Positions 24,878-34,259 of a DNA stretch of 64,000 nt are shown in pieces (the first letter of the stretch is position 1; every line of letters begins with the position of its first letter). Under the pieces are notes generated by a model that had not been told where the DNA came from, searched no databases, and worked only from the letters and a program-made list of their open reading frames with translations. This stretch comes from Ilyomonas sp965277535. GTDB lineage: Bacteria; Bacteroidota; Bacteroidia; Chitinophagales; Chitinophagaceae. Location of the stretch: contig OZ255825.1 of NCBI GenBank assembly GCA_965277535.1, positions 1,302,001 to 1,366,000 of the forward strand, read 5' to 3'. Both the position numbers and the translations under genes were made by a program.

Positions 24878-24935
24878 GGCAGGTCGGAAACCTGCCTTAT
24901 CCTAACTTCGAGATGCCTTTCGGAACATCTCGAAG
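24878..24935. repeat. Two REP-like hairpins just after the RAYT gene
   Basis: GGCAGGT CGGAA ACCTGCC (24878-24896) and CTTCGAGATG / CATCTCGAAG (10 pairs, loop CCTTTCGGAA, 24906-24935). Both are variants of the stems on the other side of the gene. Confidence 0.85.
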
Positions 24936-25031
24936 AACAGGGACAGGGTGAACAGGGTATGGATTGATGATTGCCGGATAAGGTTGCGTGAATGAAAAAT
25001 GATGATGGGTGATTTAGAAAATTGGTTTGTT

Positions 25032-25070
25032 TATTCTTCGAGGTGCACTGCGGTAATACCTCGAAGAATA
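25032..25070. repeat. REP-like hairpin, CTTCGAGGT type
   Basis: TATTCTTCGAGGT pairs perfectly with ACCTCGAAGAATA (13 pairs, 13-base loop). Same stem core as at 24196 and 28411. Confidence 0.85.
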
Positions 25071-25172
25071 AAGTGAAAAAGGACAAAATTTTATTTGATT
25101 GTTTTACTTTTAATCAAAGATCTGATGATGTGATACTTAGTTTTAAATCTAACTTGTTTAATAAATAGAAAC

Positions 25173-25934
25173 GTGAATAAAACTGGACGCAATCAAACTA
25201 ACAAAGTGATAGTTAATCGTTTAACATTTAGTCAACATTCAAAAAAATTGCAAAAGGATGAATTTGATAGATGGGGCACCTATACTGAAAGGTTCGCTCT
25301 TTTAGTCAGTATCATTGTTGCGTTTGTCACTCTTTCTCTTTTTGTTATTACGATGGACAGTATAAATTTAAATATAAAAAGTACAAGTGCTGCGACTAGA
25401 GCGGCTGATGCTGCAGATAGAACTTACAATCTCCAAAAAGAAGATTACCAATTACAAAACCAAGCCTTTCTCCAACTTAGCAAACCTAAAATTGAATTTT
25501 CTAGAATAGACAATTTTCCGACATTGTCTTTCACTATCAACAATCTTAAAAGTGAACCTGCAAAGATTATAAGTAGTAGTTCGTTTTTTTTCGAAGATTT
25601 ACCAAAAAACAAGGCCCTTGGATCCAAGGAATATGAAAGAATTGAAAAAAAGTATGACACTTTAAAATATGTTGACAATGCTACAAATATTTATGTTGTA
25701 AAAGAAACGCCAGCCGAACTAAACTACACGGTGTATCAAAAAATTCATAACGATACACTCATTTTATTACGAAATGGAAAACTTGACGTTTACCTTTTTG
25801 GACAGTTTCTCTACTATAATCTTTTGACAAATACTCTTAGTCAATACAAATTCGGAATCGAATTTTTGGGTTATAATCCAAATGAGGGTTATAGGTTTTT
25901 ATATAGTGACAATTTACCCTATCAGATTAAGTGA
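25173..25934 (+). CDS. Hypothetical single-pass membrane protein
   Basis: 253 residues. One membrane segment at about 41-62 (FALLVSIIVAFVTLSLFVIT) follows a basic N-terminus. A short coiled-coil (about 80-105, rich in Ala/Gln) comes next, then a beta-rich C-terminal domain of about 150 residues with no motif I know. It is AT-rich and flanked by REP hairpins on both sides (25032 and 26115), so it could be an acquired gene. I cannot assign a function; a membrane-anchored effector or sensor would fit the layout but is not shown. Confidence 0.6.
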   Translation: MNKTGRNQTNKVIVNRLTFSQHSKKLQKDEFDRWGTYTERFALLVSIIVAFVTLSLFVITMDSINLNIKSTSAATRAADAADRTYNLQKEDYQLQNQAFLQLSKPKIEFSRIDNFPTLSFTINNLKSEPAKIISSSSFFFEDLPKNKALGSKEYERIEKKYDTLKYVDNATNIYVVKETPAELNYTVYQKIHNDTLILLRNGKLDVYLFGQFLYYNLLTNTLSQYKFGIEFLGYNPNEGYRFLYSDNLPYQIK

Positions 25935-26319
25935 AATGAATAAAACGTCAAAACGTTAAGTGCTAAAAATTATTACCCCGCTCTACGTAGTCTCCCAACT
26001 CCATCGCCTCGTCCATAAATCTCCCCCCCCATTTGCAAAAAACCAATTGTCCATCTTCATTTCACCACCCTTGAAGAGCATTTGGCCATTTGTCATGTGC
26101 ATTTGGCGACCCTCGCTATCCGGAGAGTTCCTTCAGGGCTCTCCGGATAGCAGGGAAGACCTTGCTGCTACGTAAAGAATATGCAACACTGTGTTAAGTT
26201 TATTTCATCTACTAAAAGAGGGTGAAGGAAACCTAAACTTATGAGAGTTGAAGATGTCAGTATTGTTTTAAATGTTATTACAACTGATCAACTTTGGTAA
26301 TTTATTTAATGGTTATACG
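25935..26319. other. Intergenic region with a REP hairpin and C-run
   Basis: No gene is supported. It contains an 8-base C-run (26023-26030), three CATTTGG/CATTTGT words at 26078-26106, and the hairpin at 26115-26151. A small open frame here has no coding character. Confidence 0.5.
26115..26151. repeat. REP-like hairpin, TATCCGGAGAG type
   Basis: GCTATCCGGAGAG pairs perfectly with CTCTCCGGATAGC (13 pairs, 11-base loop TTCCTTCAGGG). The architecture is the same as that of the CTTCGAGGT hairpins but the stem sequence differs. Confidence 0.85.
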
Positions 26320-27234
26320 ATGCAAAAGGTTCTGATATTTTTTATGCTTGTTTTGACTTCGTTACTGGCCAAAAGCCAGGATTCTACTGACTTTACATTA
26401 ACCAATATTAACAGGTATGCAATGAATATAGAAGAGTCGCTTTTTGTAATAGGCGGCAACCTGAAAGCAGATAAATATGAGGCATTGAGTTACGGGTCAG
26501 AATATATAAAAGCTTACATAGATTCCATTGACACCGAAATGGAATACTTGCCCGATGAATACTACTACCGATTGTCACCGATGGTAAATCTATACCACAG
26601 AGATATTAATGAGTTCCAAAAATTAGCGAACGCAGAATTTCCTGATAAGAGTGAAGAATTAAGCAGGGCTTTTAATAATTTACAGCAACGGCAAACTGAA
26701 TTTCGCAAGCTGCTCCGCTCGGCTTATGTAGCTGCCTTACAACAGCCTTTTTCAAAAGAAAATAAAACAGAAGAGAAGAAGCCGGAGAAGGTAATTGAAG
26801 CACAAAGTGCAACAAAAAATACAACAAAAACAAACAACGCTCATGTTGTATTTACAGAAGCCGCAAACCCTACGGAAACTACAGCACCCAACAACGATCC
26901 TTTGCTTCGCATCATACATCAGTCGCAACAGCAAATTAGGGATTGGATTGATGACATTCATCTTGCCATGAAGAAAAATAACTTTAGCAAAGCTGGCGTG
27001 TATGCAAAAAGCATTGCCAATGCATCACTCAAAATCAGTGATCTTACCTTGCTGTTACAAACAACCGGAAAAGAGAACCTGTTTATACTTGCCAATGGTT
27101 TAAAAACGCTTTCCGAAACACTCCATCAATTATCTATCAAAGCCATGCCGGCTCGTAACGACATACATGGGCTGATAGACAAAATAGAGATAAAGTTCAG
27201 CACACTTTCTACAGGTTTAAGTCTTGTTCAATAG
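26320..27234 (+). CDS. Hypothetical secreted protein with Lys/Thr-rich linker
   Basis: The start at 26320 (MQKVLIFFMLVLTSLLAKSQ) gives a signal peptide and 304 residues. Two mostly helical parts (about 25-150 and 200-300) are joined by a low-complexity linker rich in Lys, Thr and Asn (about 150-190). The helices have regular hydrophobic spacing (RIIHQSQQQIRDWIDDIHLA). No family recognised. It stands alone between REP hairpins and a convergent acyltransferase gene. Confidence 0.6.
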   Translation: MQKVLIFFMLVLTSLLAKSQDSTDFTLTNINRYAMNIEESLFVIGGNLKADKYEALSYGSEYIKAYIDSIDTEMEYLPDEYYYRLSPMVNLYHRDINEFQKLANAEFPDKSEELSRAFNNLQQRQTEFRKLLRSAYVAALQQPFSKENKTEEKKPEKVIEAQSATKNTTKTNNAHVVFTEAANPTETTAPNNDPLLRIIHQSQQQIRDWIDDIHLAMKKNNFSKAGVYAKSIANASLKISDLTLLLQTTGKENLFILANGLKTLSETLHQLSIKAMPARNDIHGLIDKIEIKFSTLSTGLSLVQ

Positions 27235-27297
27235 TTGTTAGCGCATTGGTTTGGTTTAATAAAAGACAAAGTTGCAAGCTCCGCTTAGTAATGTATT

Positions 27298-28368
27298 TTA
27301 TCCCATCAGCCATTCTTTTTTAGGCAGGTAGCTCAGGCCCTTTACTACTATGTACGTGCATATAAAAGATACCAATGCAATCAACGGCACCTTTATAGCG
27401 GCGCTTGAAAAATGGGGATTGATGTATGGATACAGTGTATCAAGCACCATAATGTGCGCAAGGTATATGCCGTAGCTTTTGGCTGACATATCGTTTACCA
27501 GTTTAACAGCCGGGGAAGTATTGCGGACTGTTATGTTTTTACACAGCAGGAATACGCCTGCTGTCATCATAGCTACGTTGATGGTTTCAAAGCCCCAGGT
27601 CAATTCAAGTTCTTCAACTACGTCTTTCTGCGGCAGTAAATGTATAAAACCGCCCGCTGTAATGGCATAGCCGGCAATAATAAGCAGTACAGCAACGATG
27701 TACTGGCCCGGCTGTGGCGGCATGTAAAAACGCTTAATGTAATTGGCCAAAATAACGTAGCCTAAAAAGCCCGAGAAATAATACAGCAGCGGAGTTTTGT
27801 TCCAGTAACACTCACCCAGCACGGCGGGAAACACGAGGTGTATATAAGGCAGGCTCATGGCAACTGCCCACAAGCCAAGGTACAATTGCATGTTGCCGCG
27901 CGTTGCCGTTTGCACCCATTGGGAGATTAACGGCGCAAAAAGGTAAATGCCCAGCAGCATGTACACATACCAAAGATGGCCTATATCGGTGCCATAGTTT
28001 ACTGGTATCTTAAGAACATTGTTCATTGCTTGTTGCAGGGTTGCCGTGCCAATGCCGTATTGATAAAGGGCATACAAAACACACCATATAACAAAAGGGA
28101 TGGCTACTCTTGCAAACCGTTTTTTTAAGAACGCCTTTGTATCGGTAACAGGGAAAAGAAAAAAACCGGAAATCATTACAAATAGTGGCACGCATACTCT
28201 AAACAGAGAATTGTACCAGCCTACCCACCATGCGTCGGCAGTATGAAGAACAGTGCCTTGCGGCGAAATATAATAAAACTCTCCTGCATGGATTTGCAAT
28301 ACCATATAGCAGGCTACAACCCGTAACAAGTCAAGGCCAAAGTTTCGGTTGCTTTGTGTGCTGCTCAT
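27298..28368 (-). CDS. Acyltransferase family 3 membrane protein (OafA/YrhL-like)
   Basis: The start at 28368 (MSSTQSNRNFGLDLLRVVAC) gives 356 residues; a longer reading would translate through the REP hairpin at 28411-28447 and is rejected. LDLLRVVACYMVLQIHAG holds the conserved R and H of the active site (about residues 13-30). About ten membrane segments follow, with GHLWYVYMLLGIYLFAPLI and SYGIYLAHIMVLDTLYP near the end, both typical. These enzymes O-acylate surface glycans or lipids using acyl-CoA. The acceptor is unknown. Confidence 0.85.
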   Translation of the reverse strand: MSSTQSNRNFGLDLLRVVACYMVLQIHAGEFYYISPQGTVLHTADAWWVGWYNSLFRVCVPLFVMISGFFLFPVTDTKAFLKKRFARVAIPFVIWCVLYALYQYGIGTATLQQAMNNVLKIPVNYGTDIGHLWYVYMLLGIYLFAPLISQWVQTATRGNMQLYLGLWAVAMSLPYIHLVFPAVLGECYWNKTPLLYYFSGFLGYVILANYIKRFYMPPQPGQYIVAVLLIIAGYAITAGGFIHLLPQKDVVEELELTWGFETINVAMMTAGVFLLCKNITVRNTSPAVKLVNDMSAKSYGIYLAHIMVLDTLYPYINPHFSSAAIKVPLIALVSFICTYIVVKGLSYLPKKEWLMG

Positions 28369-28410
28369 GCGCACGAATATAGTTATAGAATAGCCAGGAT
28401 GGCTGCCCAC

Positions 28411-28447
28411 GTTCTTCGAGGTACGCTGCTCTAACACCTCGAAGAAC
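28411..28447. repeat. REP-like hairpin, CTTCGAGGT type
   Basis: GTTCTTCGAGGT pairs with ACCTCGAAGAAC (12 pairs, 13-base loop). It lies 43 bases upstream of the acyltransferase start, on the side where its promoter should be, 3.5 kb from the RAYT gene. Confidence 0.85.
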
Positions 28448-28506
28448 ATTGCGAAAATTTATTGATGATGCTTTATAGTCAGAATAGAAACATGGCTTAT
28501 TCTAAC

Positions 28507-28537
28507 GAAAAAGCTGTTGAGTTGTCAACAGATTTTT
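28507..28537 (-). terminator. Intrinsic terminator after the NagX-like gene
   Basis: CTGTTGA GTTG TCAACAG (28514-28531) has A/T runs on both sides; on the minus strand it is followed by CTTTTTC. It is placed 58 bases after the stop of the leftward gene. Confidence 0.55.
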
Positions 28538-28594
28538 ACTCATTTTGGTGTTAGAGCTTTGCTGGTAAGGAATATCGGCAAAAACAAACCTCTT

Positions 28595-29767
28595 TTACAC
28601 ACGTAAAAACACTTTTTTCTCATACATAAAGTAAAGAAAGACCCACTTTACAAACACATAACATATCGCCATAACAACAGCGTTAAAAGGATTGCCGGCA
28701 AGTTGCCCCAGCCAGCCAAAGAAACCATGTGTTGTATATTCCCAGTTGATAAAGTGTCCCGACATGTAAATAAGTATAGAGTTCATACCAATCACACGAA
28801 AAAAGAAAGACCATTGCTGATATCCTTTTACATCAATGATATAATAAAACAGGGAAAGCAATAACAAGCTCAAACCGCCCACCTGCAATACAAAAGAGCT
28901 TGTCCATAAGTTTTTATTAATCGGAAAATTGAGGTTCCACAATTGAGCAAGTGCTAAAAACACTACCCCTGTAATCACTAACCGCACTGCTTTTTGCGAG
29001 CCGGTTAACGTTGCTTTTTTCAAAAGCGTACCTGCGAGGATACCAAGCAAACCCGTAGCAATGGCTGGAATGGTAGAGAATATACCTTCGGGATCGTGAA
29101 TGCCGAGGTATAATTTTCCAGGCAGGAAAGTACGATCTACATACGATGCAAAATTGCCCTGCATCGTTAAATCGCCCGGCGGAAAATTGGGTGCATGAGC
29201 CGTTTTCATAACAGCCCAATAGCCAAGAATAATTGCACAAAACCAAATCATTTGTGCCCGTTCTTTTGTGTAGAGATAAATGATGTTGGCAAACATATAT
29301 GCCAGCCCGATTCTGCCCAATACACTAGCAAAACGAATATCAGCAATCGGTTTTATCGTCAACCCGTTGTTTACAATAATGCCCAGCACAACGAGTATCA
29401 ACCCGCGTTTAATTACTCTTCCTAAAAGCTGGTTACGACTTCTTCCCCTCTCCAGTTCGCGGCCTACCGAATACGGCGTAGCAACGCCTGCCATGAAAAG
29501 AAAGAGGGGAAAAATTAAATCGTAAAAGTGAAAACCATTCCAGTCGGGGTGCGTAAGCTGGTTAGAGATAGCGCCCCAGAACGGCGAGCCTGTGGCTTTA
29601 AAAAGAGAGTGAAAAATTTCTTCGGCACCCATAATCCAGAACATATCGAAGCCACGCAAAGCATCTAATGAATAAAGTCGCTGCTGTGGAACAAACGTGG
29701 TTTCAATCTTTCTCTCTTTTACTAACGGTGTGCCTTCTATTGTTTCGGCAGATAATGCTTGGTCCAT
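28595..29767 (-). CDS. DUF5009/NagX-type membrane acyltransferase
   Basis: 390 residues, about ten membrane segments. RLYSLDALRGFDMFWIMGAE (about residues 30-49) is the conserved start of the heparan-alpha-glucosaminide N-acetyltransferase/NagX group; LIFPLFLFMAGVATPYSVGR and the late IGMNSILIYMSGHFINW also match. In related bacteria these sit with glycan-use genes and are thought to acetylate amino sugars at the membrane. The neighbours here are not clear glycan-use genes, apart from the sugar isomerase-like gene upstream. Confidence 0.85.
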   Translation of the reverse strand: MDQALSAETIEGTPLVKERKIETTFVPQQRLYSLDALRGFDMFWIMGAEEIFHSLFKATGSPFWGAISNQLTHPDWNGFHFYDLIFPLFLFMAGVATPYSVGRELERGRSRNQLLGRVIKRGLILVVLGIIVNNGLTIKPIADIRFASVLGRIGLAYMFANIIYLYTKERAQMIWFCAIILGYWAVMKTAHAPNFPPGDLTMQGNFASYVDRTFLPGKLYLGIHDPEGIFSTIPAIATGLLGILAGTLLKKATLTGSQKAVRLVITGVVFLALAQLWNLNFPINKNLWTSSFVLQVGGLSLLLLSLFYYIIDVKGYQQWSFFFRVIGMNSILIYMSGHFINWEYTTHGFFGWLGQLAGNPFNAVVMAICYVFVKWVFLYFMYEKKVFLRV

Positions 29768-29898
29768 TATGCATCGTATTGTGTGGGTCTAAAGTAAACA
29801 ATCGTGTATCAATACAATTGCTCAATTTTAATCAGTGCTACAATTTTATTGCTGTTATTTTCCCATTGGTTGATATGCGCGTAATCCAAAACTTTGGT

Positions 29899-30810
29899 TT
29901 AAAATCCCCACTGCTTCATCATTGCCAAATCTTCCTTTGCACAAACCAGCGGCGATTGATCTCCATAAGATTCCTGTTCAATAGTATATTGCTCAATGCC
30001 ACTGTTCTTTTTGGCATAAAGAAGAATGTCTTTTGTGCCTATCACTCCTTTTCCCAGCACGCAGCTTGCATAGCCACCTTCATGTGTTGCACTTTTCACT
30101 TCATCCTTTACATGCATTGAAAAAAACCTGCCCGGATAACGTTGCAAATAATCCATGCCTCTCCCGCCAGCACCATACATATTGCCAATATCAATTTGTT
30201 GCGCCACTAAGTTTTTATCGGTTCCGTCCAGCAACAAATCGTATATCCTTTTGCCATTCAGAAAATGGTTAAATTCATAACTCTCGTTGTGATAAGCGAA
30301 GTGAATACCCGACTTCTTACACAGTTCGCCCGTTTTATTATACAGTTGCAGATACCATTTAAAATCATCTTCTTTTTTGCAAAGGCTTTCATCCACACCC
30401 GGGCTAATCACATACTGCATTCCAACCTTTGCGGCATCGTCAACCGTATGCTTCCATTCATCTGTAAAATCGTTCTTCGCTTTATCCCAAATATCAGCGC
30501 CAACAAAACTATGACCACTCAACATGGTAAGACGTAAATCGTGTAGCAGCTTTTTAAAATCATCCGGTTCATAACCATAAAATTTACGGTTTTCATAACC
30601 GGCATGTTCTACATGCGTGTAACCCATAGCAGCCAATTGTTTTAGCGTACCGGCGGGATCTTTTTTCATATCATCACGAACCGTGTATAGTTGAATGCCT
30701 ACAATGGGATTACTTGTGTTGCTGGTTGCGAACAGGTTTTTGGAAAGAAGCAAACTGCCCGATGTGGCAAGTGCACTCTGTTTAATAAATTTACGTCTTG
30801 ATAGATTCAT
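29899..30810 (-). CDS. Secreted TIM-barrel sugar phosphate isomerase/epimerase-like protein
   Basis: 303 residues. The start NLSRRKFIKQSALATSGSLL is a twin-arginine signal, so the folded protein is exported. The Xylose-isomerase-like TIM barrel follows: GIQLYTVRDDMKKDPAGTLK, HVEHAGYENRKFYGY, HFAYHNESYEFNHF, QQIDIGNMYGAGG, FFSMHVKDE and YTIEQESYGDQSP, giving the usual Glu, Asp, His and Glu metal ligands. Bacteroidota have many such exported homologs of unknown substrate. It may act with the leftward NagX-like gene. Confidence 0.85.
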   Translation of the reverse strand: MNLSRRKFIKQSALATSGSLLLSKNLFATSNTSNPIVGIQLYTVRDDMKKDPAGTLKQLAAMGYTHVEHAGYENRKFYGYEPDDFKKLLHDLRLTMLSGHSFVGADIWDKAKNDFTDEWKHTVDDAAKVGMQYVISPGVDESLCKKEDDFKWYLQLYNKTGELCKKSGIHFAYHNESYEFNHFLNGKRIYDLLLDGTDKNLVAQQIDIGNMYGAGGRGMDYLQRYPGRFFSMHVKDEVKSATHEGGYASCVLGKGVIGTKDILLYAKKNSGIEQYTIEQESYGDQSPLVCAKEDLAMMKQWGF

Positions 30811-31161
30811 AAAACAATCTTTAGGTGAAAAGAATTTTAAAAATACAAATCATTTTCATTTCTAAGCAATGCATAACAGTTTCCTTTAAGATTGCGGGTA
30901 AGAGATAAGGACCTTTGATGTGAACTTTTATACAAGCTGCATTTGATTGGTCTTACTTATAATCTCTGATCAGCAATTTTTAAAACGTAATCATAGCTTT
31001 CATACAAGCCGAAGATGATTGATTAACAAAGATCAAAATGCAGGCATATTTGTTTTTGCTCCTTTATACAGAAGAAACAAAGATTGTTATTTAATTAAAA
31101 AGGGTTACCAACTCAAATCTTTTCGTCATATTTACATATCATTTTCTAATTTGCTGCCACT
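30811..31161. other. Divergent intergenic region, GH3 gene / isomerase gene
   Basis: 351 AT-rich bases between two divergent genes must carry both promoters. TTTGTTTTTGC, the complement of the recurrent 11-mer, is at 31049-31059. CTAATTTGC, 12 bases before the GH3 start, is close to but not an exact TAnnTTTG. No gene or structured RNA was seen. Confidence 0.5.
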
Positions 31162-32670
31162 ATGAAACTGATTAGTCCTGCCATCTCGCGCCTCGCGCGG
31201 CTGCGCTATGCCCGCATTGAAGATTGGATGACCGACCCCATTGCTTCGCAACGGCAAGTGCTTCAGGAATTAATCACACATGGGCAATATACTTGTTTCG
31301 GACGCAAACACCAGTTTCATAACATCTTTAATATCCGTACTTTTAAAGAACACATTCCCATCAGCGAATACGATGATATTAAAAGCTACATACAGCTTTT
31401 AATGCAGGGCGAGGAAAACATGCTTTGGAATACGCCTGTAAAATGGTTTGCCAAAAGCAGCGGCACCACAAGCGACAGGAGCAAGTTTATACCCGTTACC
31501 GATGAAAGCCTCGTGGAATGCCATTATGCTGCTGCTAAAGATGTAGTAACAGCTTATTACAATGCGTATCCTGATAGTGATTTGCTTACGGGCAAAGGAC
31601 TGGTAATTGGCGGCAGTCACCAGATGAGCCAGTTGAACGAAGAAGTATCGTATGGCGATCTGAGCGCGGTATTGCTGCAAAACACACCGTTTTGGGGACA
31701 ATGGTTGCGCACGCCTGAACTCTCGATTGCTTTAATGGATGAATGGGAAACCAAAATAGAAGCTCTTGCGCTAAATACGGTTCGTGAAAATGTAACTTCC
31801 ATTTCCGGCGTACCTACCTGGACGCTTATTTTAATCAAACGTATTTTAGGCTTCACAGGCAAAAGTTGTTTAAAAGAAGTATGGCCCAATTTAGAATTGT
31901 ATATGCATGGCGGCGTTTCGTTTGTGCCTTATAAAGAACAATTTCAAAACCTGATTGGCGGCGATATTCATTATCTTGAAACCTACAATGCGAGCGAAGG
32001 TTTTTTTGCTGCGCAATGCAATCCTTACGATGACGGCATGACTTTGTTTTTGCAGCATGGCATCTTTTATGAATTCATGCCGATGGAAGAATGGGGCAAG
32101 CCGCAACCTAAAACAATTGGTCTTGACAAAGTAGAACTGAATAAAAACTATGCGCCGGTTATTTCAACCAATGGTGGCTTGTGGCGATACCTGCTGGGCG
32201 ATACTATTCAGTTTACTTCCCTCTTTCCTTTTCGCATTAAAGTAAGCGGTCGCATCAAGCATTTTATGAATGCTTTTGGGGAAGAAGTAATTGTTGATAA
32301 CAGCGACAAAGCCATCGCCATTGCCTCTGAAAAAACAGGCGCTGTTGTGAACGATTATACGGCTGCGCCGCTTTATTTTTCCAACAATACCAATGGTACG
32401 CATGAATGGCTGATTGAGTTTGAAAAAGCACCGGCCAACACGCAACAGTTTGCTTATGAATTAGACTGTGCTTTGAAAAGCATCAACAGCGATTATGAAG
32501 CCAAACGGCATAAAGACATTGCTTTGCGGATGCCTGTTGTGCATAGCTTGCCCAAATATTTGTTTAACCGTTGGTTAAAGCTGAAAGGCAAGCTGGGCGG
32601 GCAACACAAGATTCCGCGCTTAAGCAATGACAGACAATATGTGGATGAATTGCTGGCCATGATACAGTAA
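31162..32670 (+). CDS. GH3-family acyl-adenylate ligase
   Basis: 502 residues, cytoplasmic. The GH3 signatures are present: the ATP-loop KWFAKSSGTTSDRSKFIPVT (about residues 93-112), the second motif YMHGGVSFVPYKEQF, YNASEGFFAAQ (about 278-288) and the later GGLWRYLLGDTIQF, close to the hinge of the ANL fold. Plant GH3 proteins join hormones to amino acids; bacterial members are likely acyl-acid ligases of unknown substrate. It is followed by a GT39-like and a GT2 gene on the same strand, which suggests work on a lipid or surface molecule (inference). Confidence 0.88.
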   Translation: MKLISPAISRLARLRYARIEDWMTDPIASQRQVLQELITHGQYTCFGRKHQFHNIFNIRTFKEHIPISEYDDIKSYIQLLMQGEENMLWNTPVKWFAKSSGTTSDRSKFIPVTDESLVECHYAAAKDVVTAYYNAYPDSDLLTGKGLVIGGSHQMSQLNEEVSYGDLSAVLLQNTPFWGQWLRTPELSIALMDEWETKIEALALNTVRENVTSISGVPTWTLILIKRILGFTGKSCLKEVWPNLELYMHGGVSFVPYKEQFQNLIGGDIHYLETYNASEGFFAAQCNPYDDGMTLFLQHGIFYEFMPMEEWGKPQPKTIGLDKVELNKNYAPVISTNGGLWRYLLGDTIQFTSLFPFRIKVSGRIKHFMNAFGEEVIVDNSDKAIAIASEKTGAVVNDYTAAPLYFSNNTNGTHEWLIEFEKAPANTQQFAYELDCALKSINSDYEAKRHKDIALRMPVVHSLPKYLFNRWLKLKGKLGGQHKIPRLSNDRQYVDELLAMIQ

Positions 32671-32741
32671 CAACAGTGGCTATCAGGCAAGCCATATTCA
32701 CCGGCTCATTAACTAAATCCAATCATTCGGCTCTTCATTTT

Positions 32742-34232
32742 ATGAGAAAACATTTGTTCGGGAAACTGCTGCTTTCTCTCAGTTTTTTATTCTTTGTTGT
32801 TGTGTTATTCGTCTTTTTACAAAACGATTTCTGGCAGGATGAAATCTATACCTTGGTTCACTTTGTATTTGTTCCGCTGCACACAACTGTAACCGATTAT
32901 CATTCTACAAACAATCATGTACTCTTCAGTTTATTAAATAATCTTGTTAGAAGTTGCTTTTTCTATCAGTCGCTATCTTCTGTCCTGCTTCATCCTTACT
33001 TATTACGGATTGTTCCGGTAACTATCTCTCTGCTTACAATTGTTTTATTATACAGGCAAATAACGAAAGCGTACGGGAAATGCGCAGCTATAATTTGTTC
33101 ATCTATTTGGCTTACTACATTTCCGCTGTTGTGTTTTGCCTCCCAGTTCAGAGGCTATGCATTGTCTGTTCTTCTAATTATGTTGCAGTATTTTTATTTT
33201 GAAAAAGCGATAAAAACAAACTCAGTAAGCTTGCAACAATGGCTGCTGCTTTTGCTCTTTACAAACCTTAGCCTGCTTTGTTTGCCAACTAATATTTACA
33301 TCGAAGCTTCTTATCTCCTGCTGTGTATCATCTTGTTTATAAAACCCAATCTTTCAATTTATTTTTTTGATACCACTGTTCAAAAAAGCGACCTGATTAA
33401 GATAGCAACAGCCATAATTATTGGTTGCTTATGCACAAGTTTGTATTATCGGTGGATGTTGCAACAGCAGCCTGCCAATGAGTTTATTACTACGTTTCAC
33501 CCTTTTGCTATCGCAAATCTTTTTCAGGCGTTTGCCATCTTTTATCACTTTGCCGGCTACCGGCTTTATCTCTGTTTCGCCGTTGTGGCTTCGGCTATTT
33601 TGTATTTTATCCGATTCAAAAAAAAGACGTTTGGTTTTGCACCATTTTTATTTCCTGCCTTTCTTTTCTTCCTGCCATTCGTATTCTTTTTTATTCACGG
33701 CGCTATCATCATTCAGCGAACTTTTCTTTCACTGCTTCCTTTCTTTGTTTTATTTACCGGATTATCTGTAGAGGATTTTTCGGGTTATAAATTTTACAGT
33801 CAAGTCTTCAAACTGTTGCTCCTGTTGAATTTTGTTTGTATCGCAACTACATTTATCATTTTTGTTGAAAGCAGTAAAAAGAACAATGTTATCGAAAATC
33901 ATCAGCAGGATTTGGTTCAACATTATTATCTTGTTCACTTCAACGAGCTTGGGGCATCTTTGCTTGCCAGGCGGTTGGTTGAAAACAATAACGCGGTTTT
34001 GTATTTACGTGATGGTTTCGGGCAAACAGGCATTGATTATTATTTAAAAGCCTTCAACGTTCCTTTTGTTTTATACAACAAATCAGTGGATGCCTCAAAG
34101 CAATACATCATTCTCACCAACCTGAAAAAAGAAACCGAAGAAGACCTTCACAAGAAAGGAGTAAGCTTTCAAAAATTGTTGGCTGCTGATGACCAGTACA
34201 ACGTGTTTTTATGCAACCCAATTCATAAATAA
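32742..34232 (+). CDS. GT39/ArnT-type membrane glycosyltransferase
   Basis: The start at 32742 (MRKHLFGKLLLSLSFLFFVV) precedes the first membrane segment; 496 residues. About ten to eleven membrane segments are seen, with the catalytic acidic pair in NDFWQDEIYTL (about residues 31-41), as in protein mannosyl- and aminoarabinose transferases, and a small C-terminal outside domain. Such enzymes move a sugar from a polyprenyl-phosphate carrier to lipid or protein on the outer face of the inner membrane. The next gene, a GT2 of the dolichol-phosphate mannose synthase type, could make that sugar carrier. Confidence 0.75.
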   Translation: MRKHLFGKLLLSLSFLFFVVVLFVFLQNDFWQDEIYTLVHFVFVPLHTTVTDYHSTNNHVLFSLLNNLVRSCFFYQSLSSVLLHPYLLRIVPVTISLLTIVLLYRQITKAYGKCAAIICSSIWLTTFPLLCFASQFRGYALSVLLIMLQYFYFEKAIKTNSVSLQQWLLLLLFTNLSLLCLPTNIYIEASYLLLCIILFIKPNLSIYFFDTTVQKSDLIKIATAIIIGCLCTSLYYRWMLQQQPANEFITTFHPFAIANLFQAFAIFYHFAGYRLYLCFAVVASAILYFIRFKKKTFGFAPFLFPAFLFFLPFVFFFIHGAIIIQRTFLSLLPFFVLFTGLSVEDFSGYKFYSQVFKLLLLLNFVCIATTFIIFVESSKKNNVIENHQQDLVQHYYLVHFNELGASLLARRLVENNNAVLYLRDGFGQTGIDYYLKAFNVPFVLYNKSVDASKQYIILTNLKKETEEDLHKKGVSFQKLLAADDQYNVFLCNPIHK

Positions 34233-34259
34233 AAAAGTATAGAAAAGCAATCGGCAGGT

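Larger units (their letters stand above)
24868..25172. other. REP-bearing gap after the RAYT gene
   Basis: No gene is supported in these 305 bases. They hold three hairpins (two at 24878-24935 and one at 25032-25070) and otherwise AT-rich sequence leading to the next gene. No exact TAnnTTTG promoter was noted. Confidence 0.6.

Noticed and set aside
24014..25070. CRISPR-like repeats
   Set aside because: Hairpins differ in stem, spacing is irregular and no cas gene is near; they fit RAYT/REP.
25960..26175. A 71-codon open frame
   Set aside because: It crosses a C-run and the REP hairpin and has no motif or sensible start context.
28369..28449. N-terminal extension of the acyltransferase
   Set aside because: It would be translated from the REP hairpin; the conserved protein starts at 28368.
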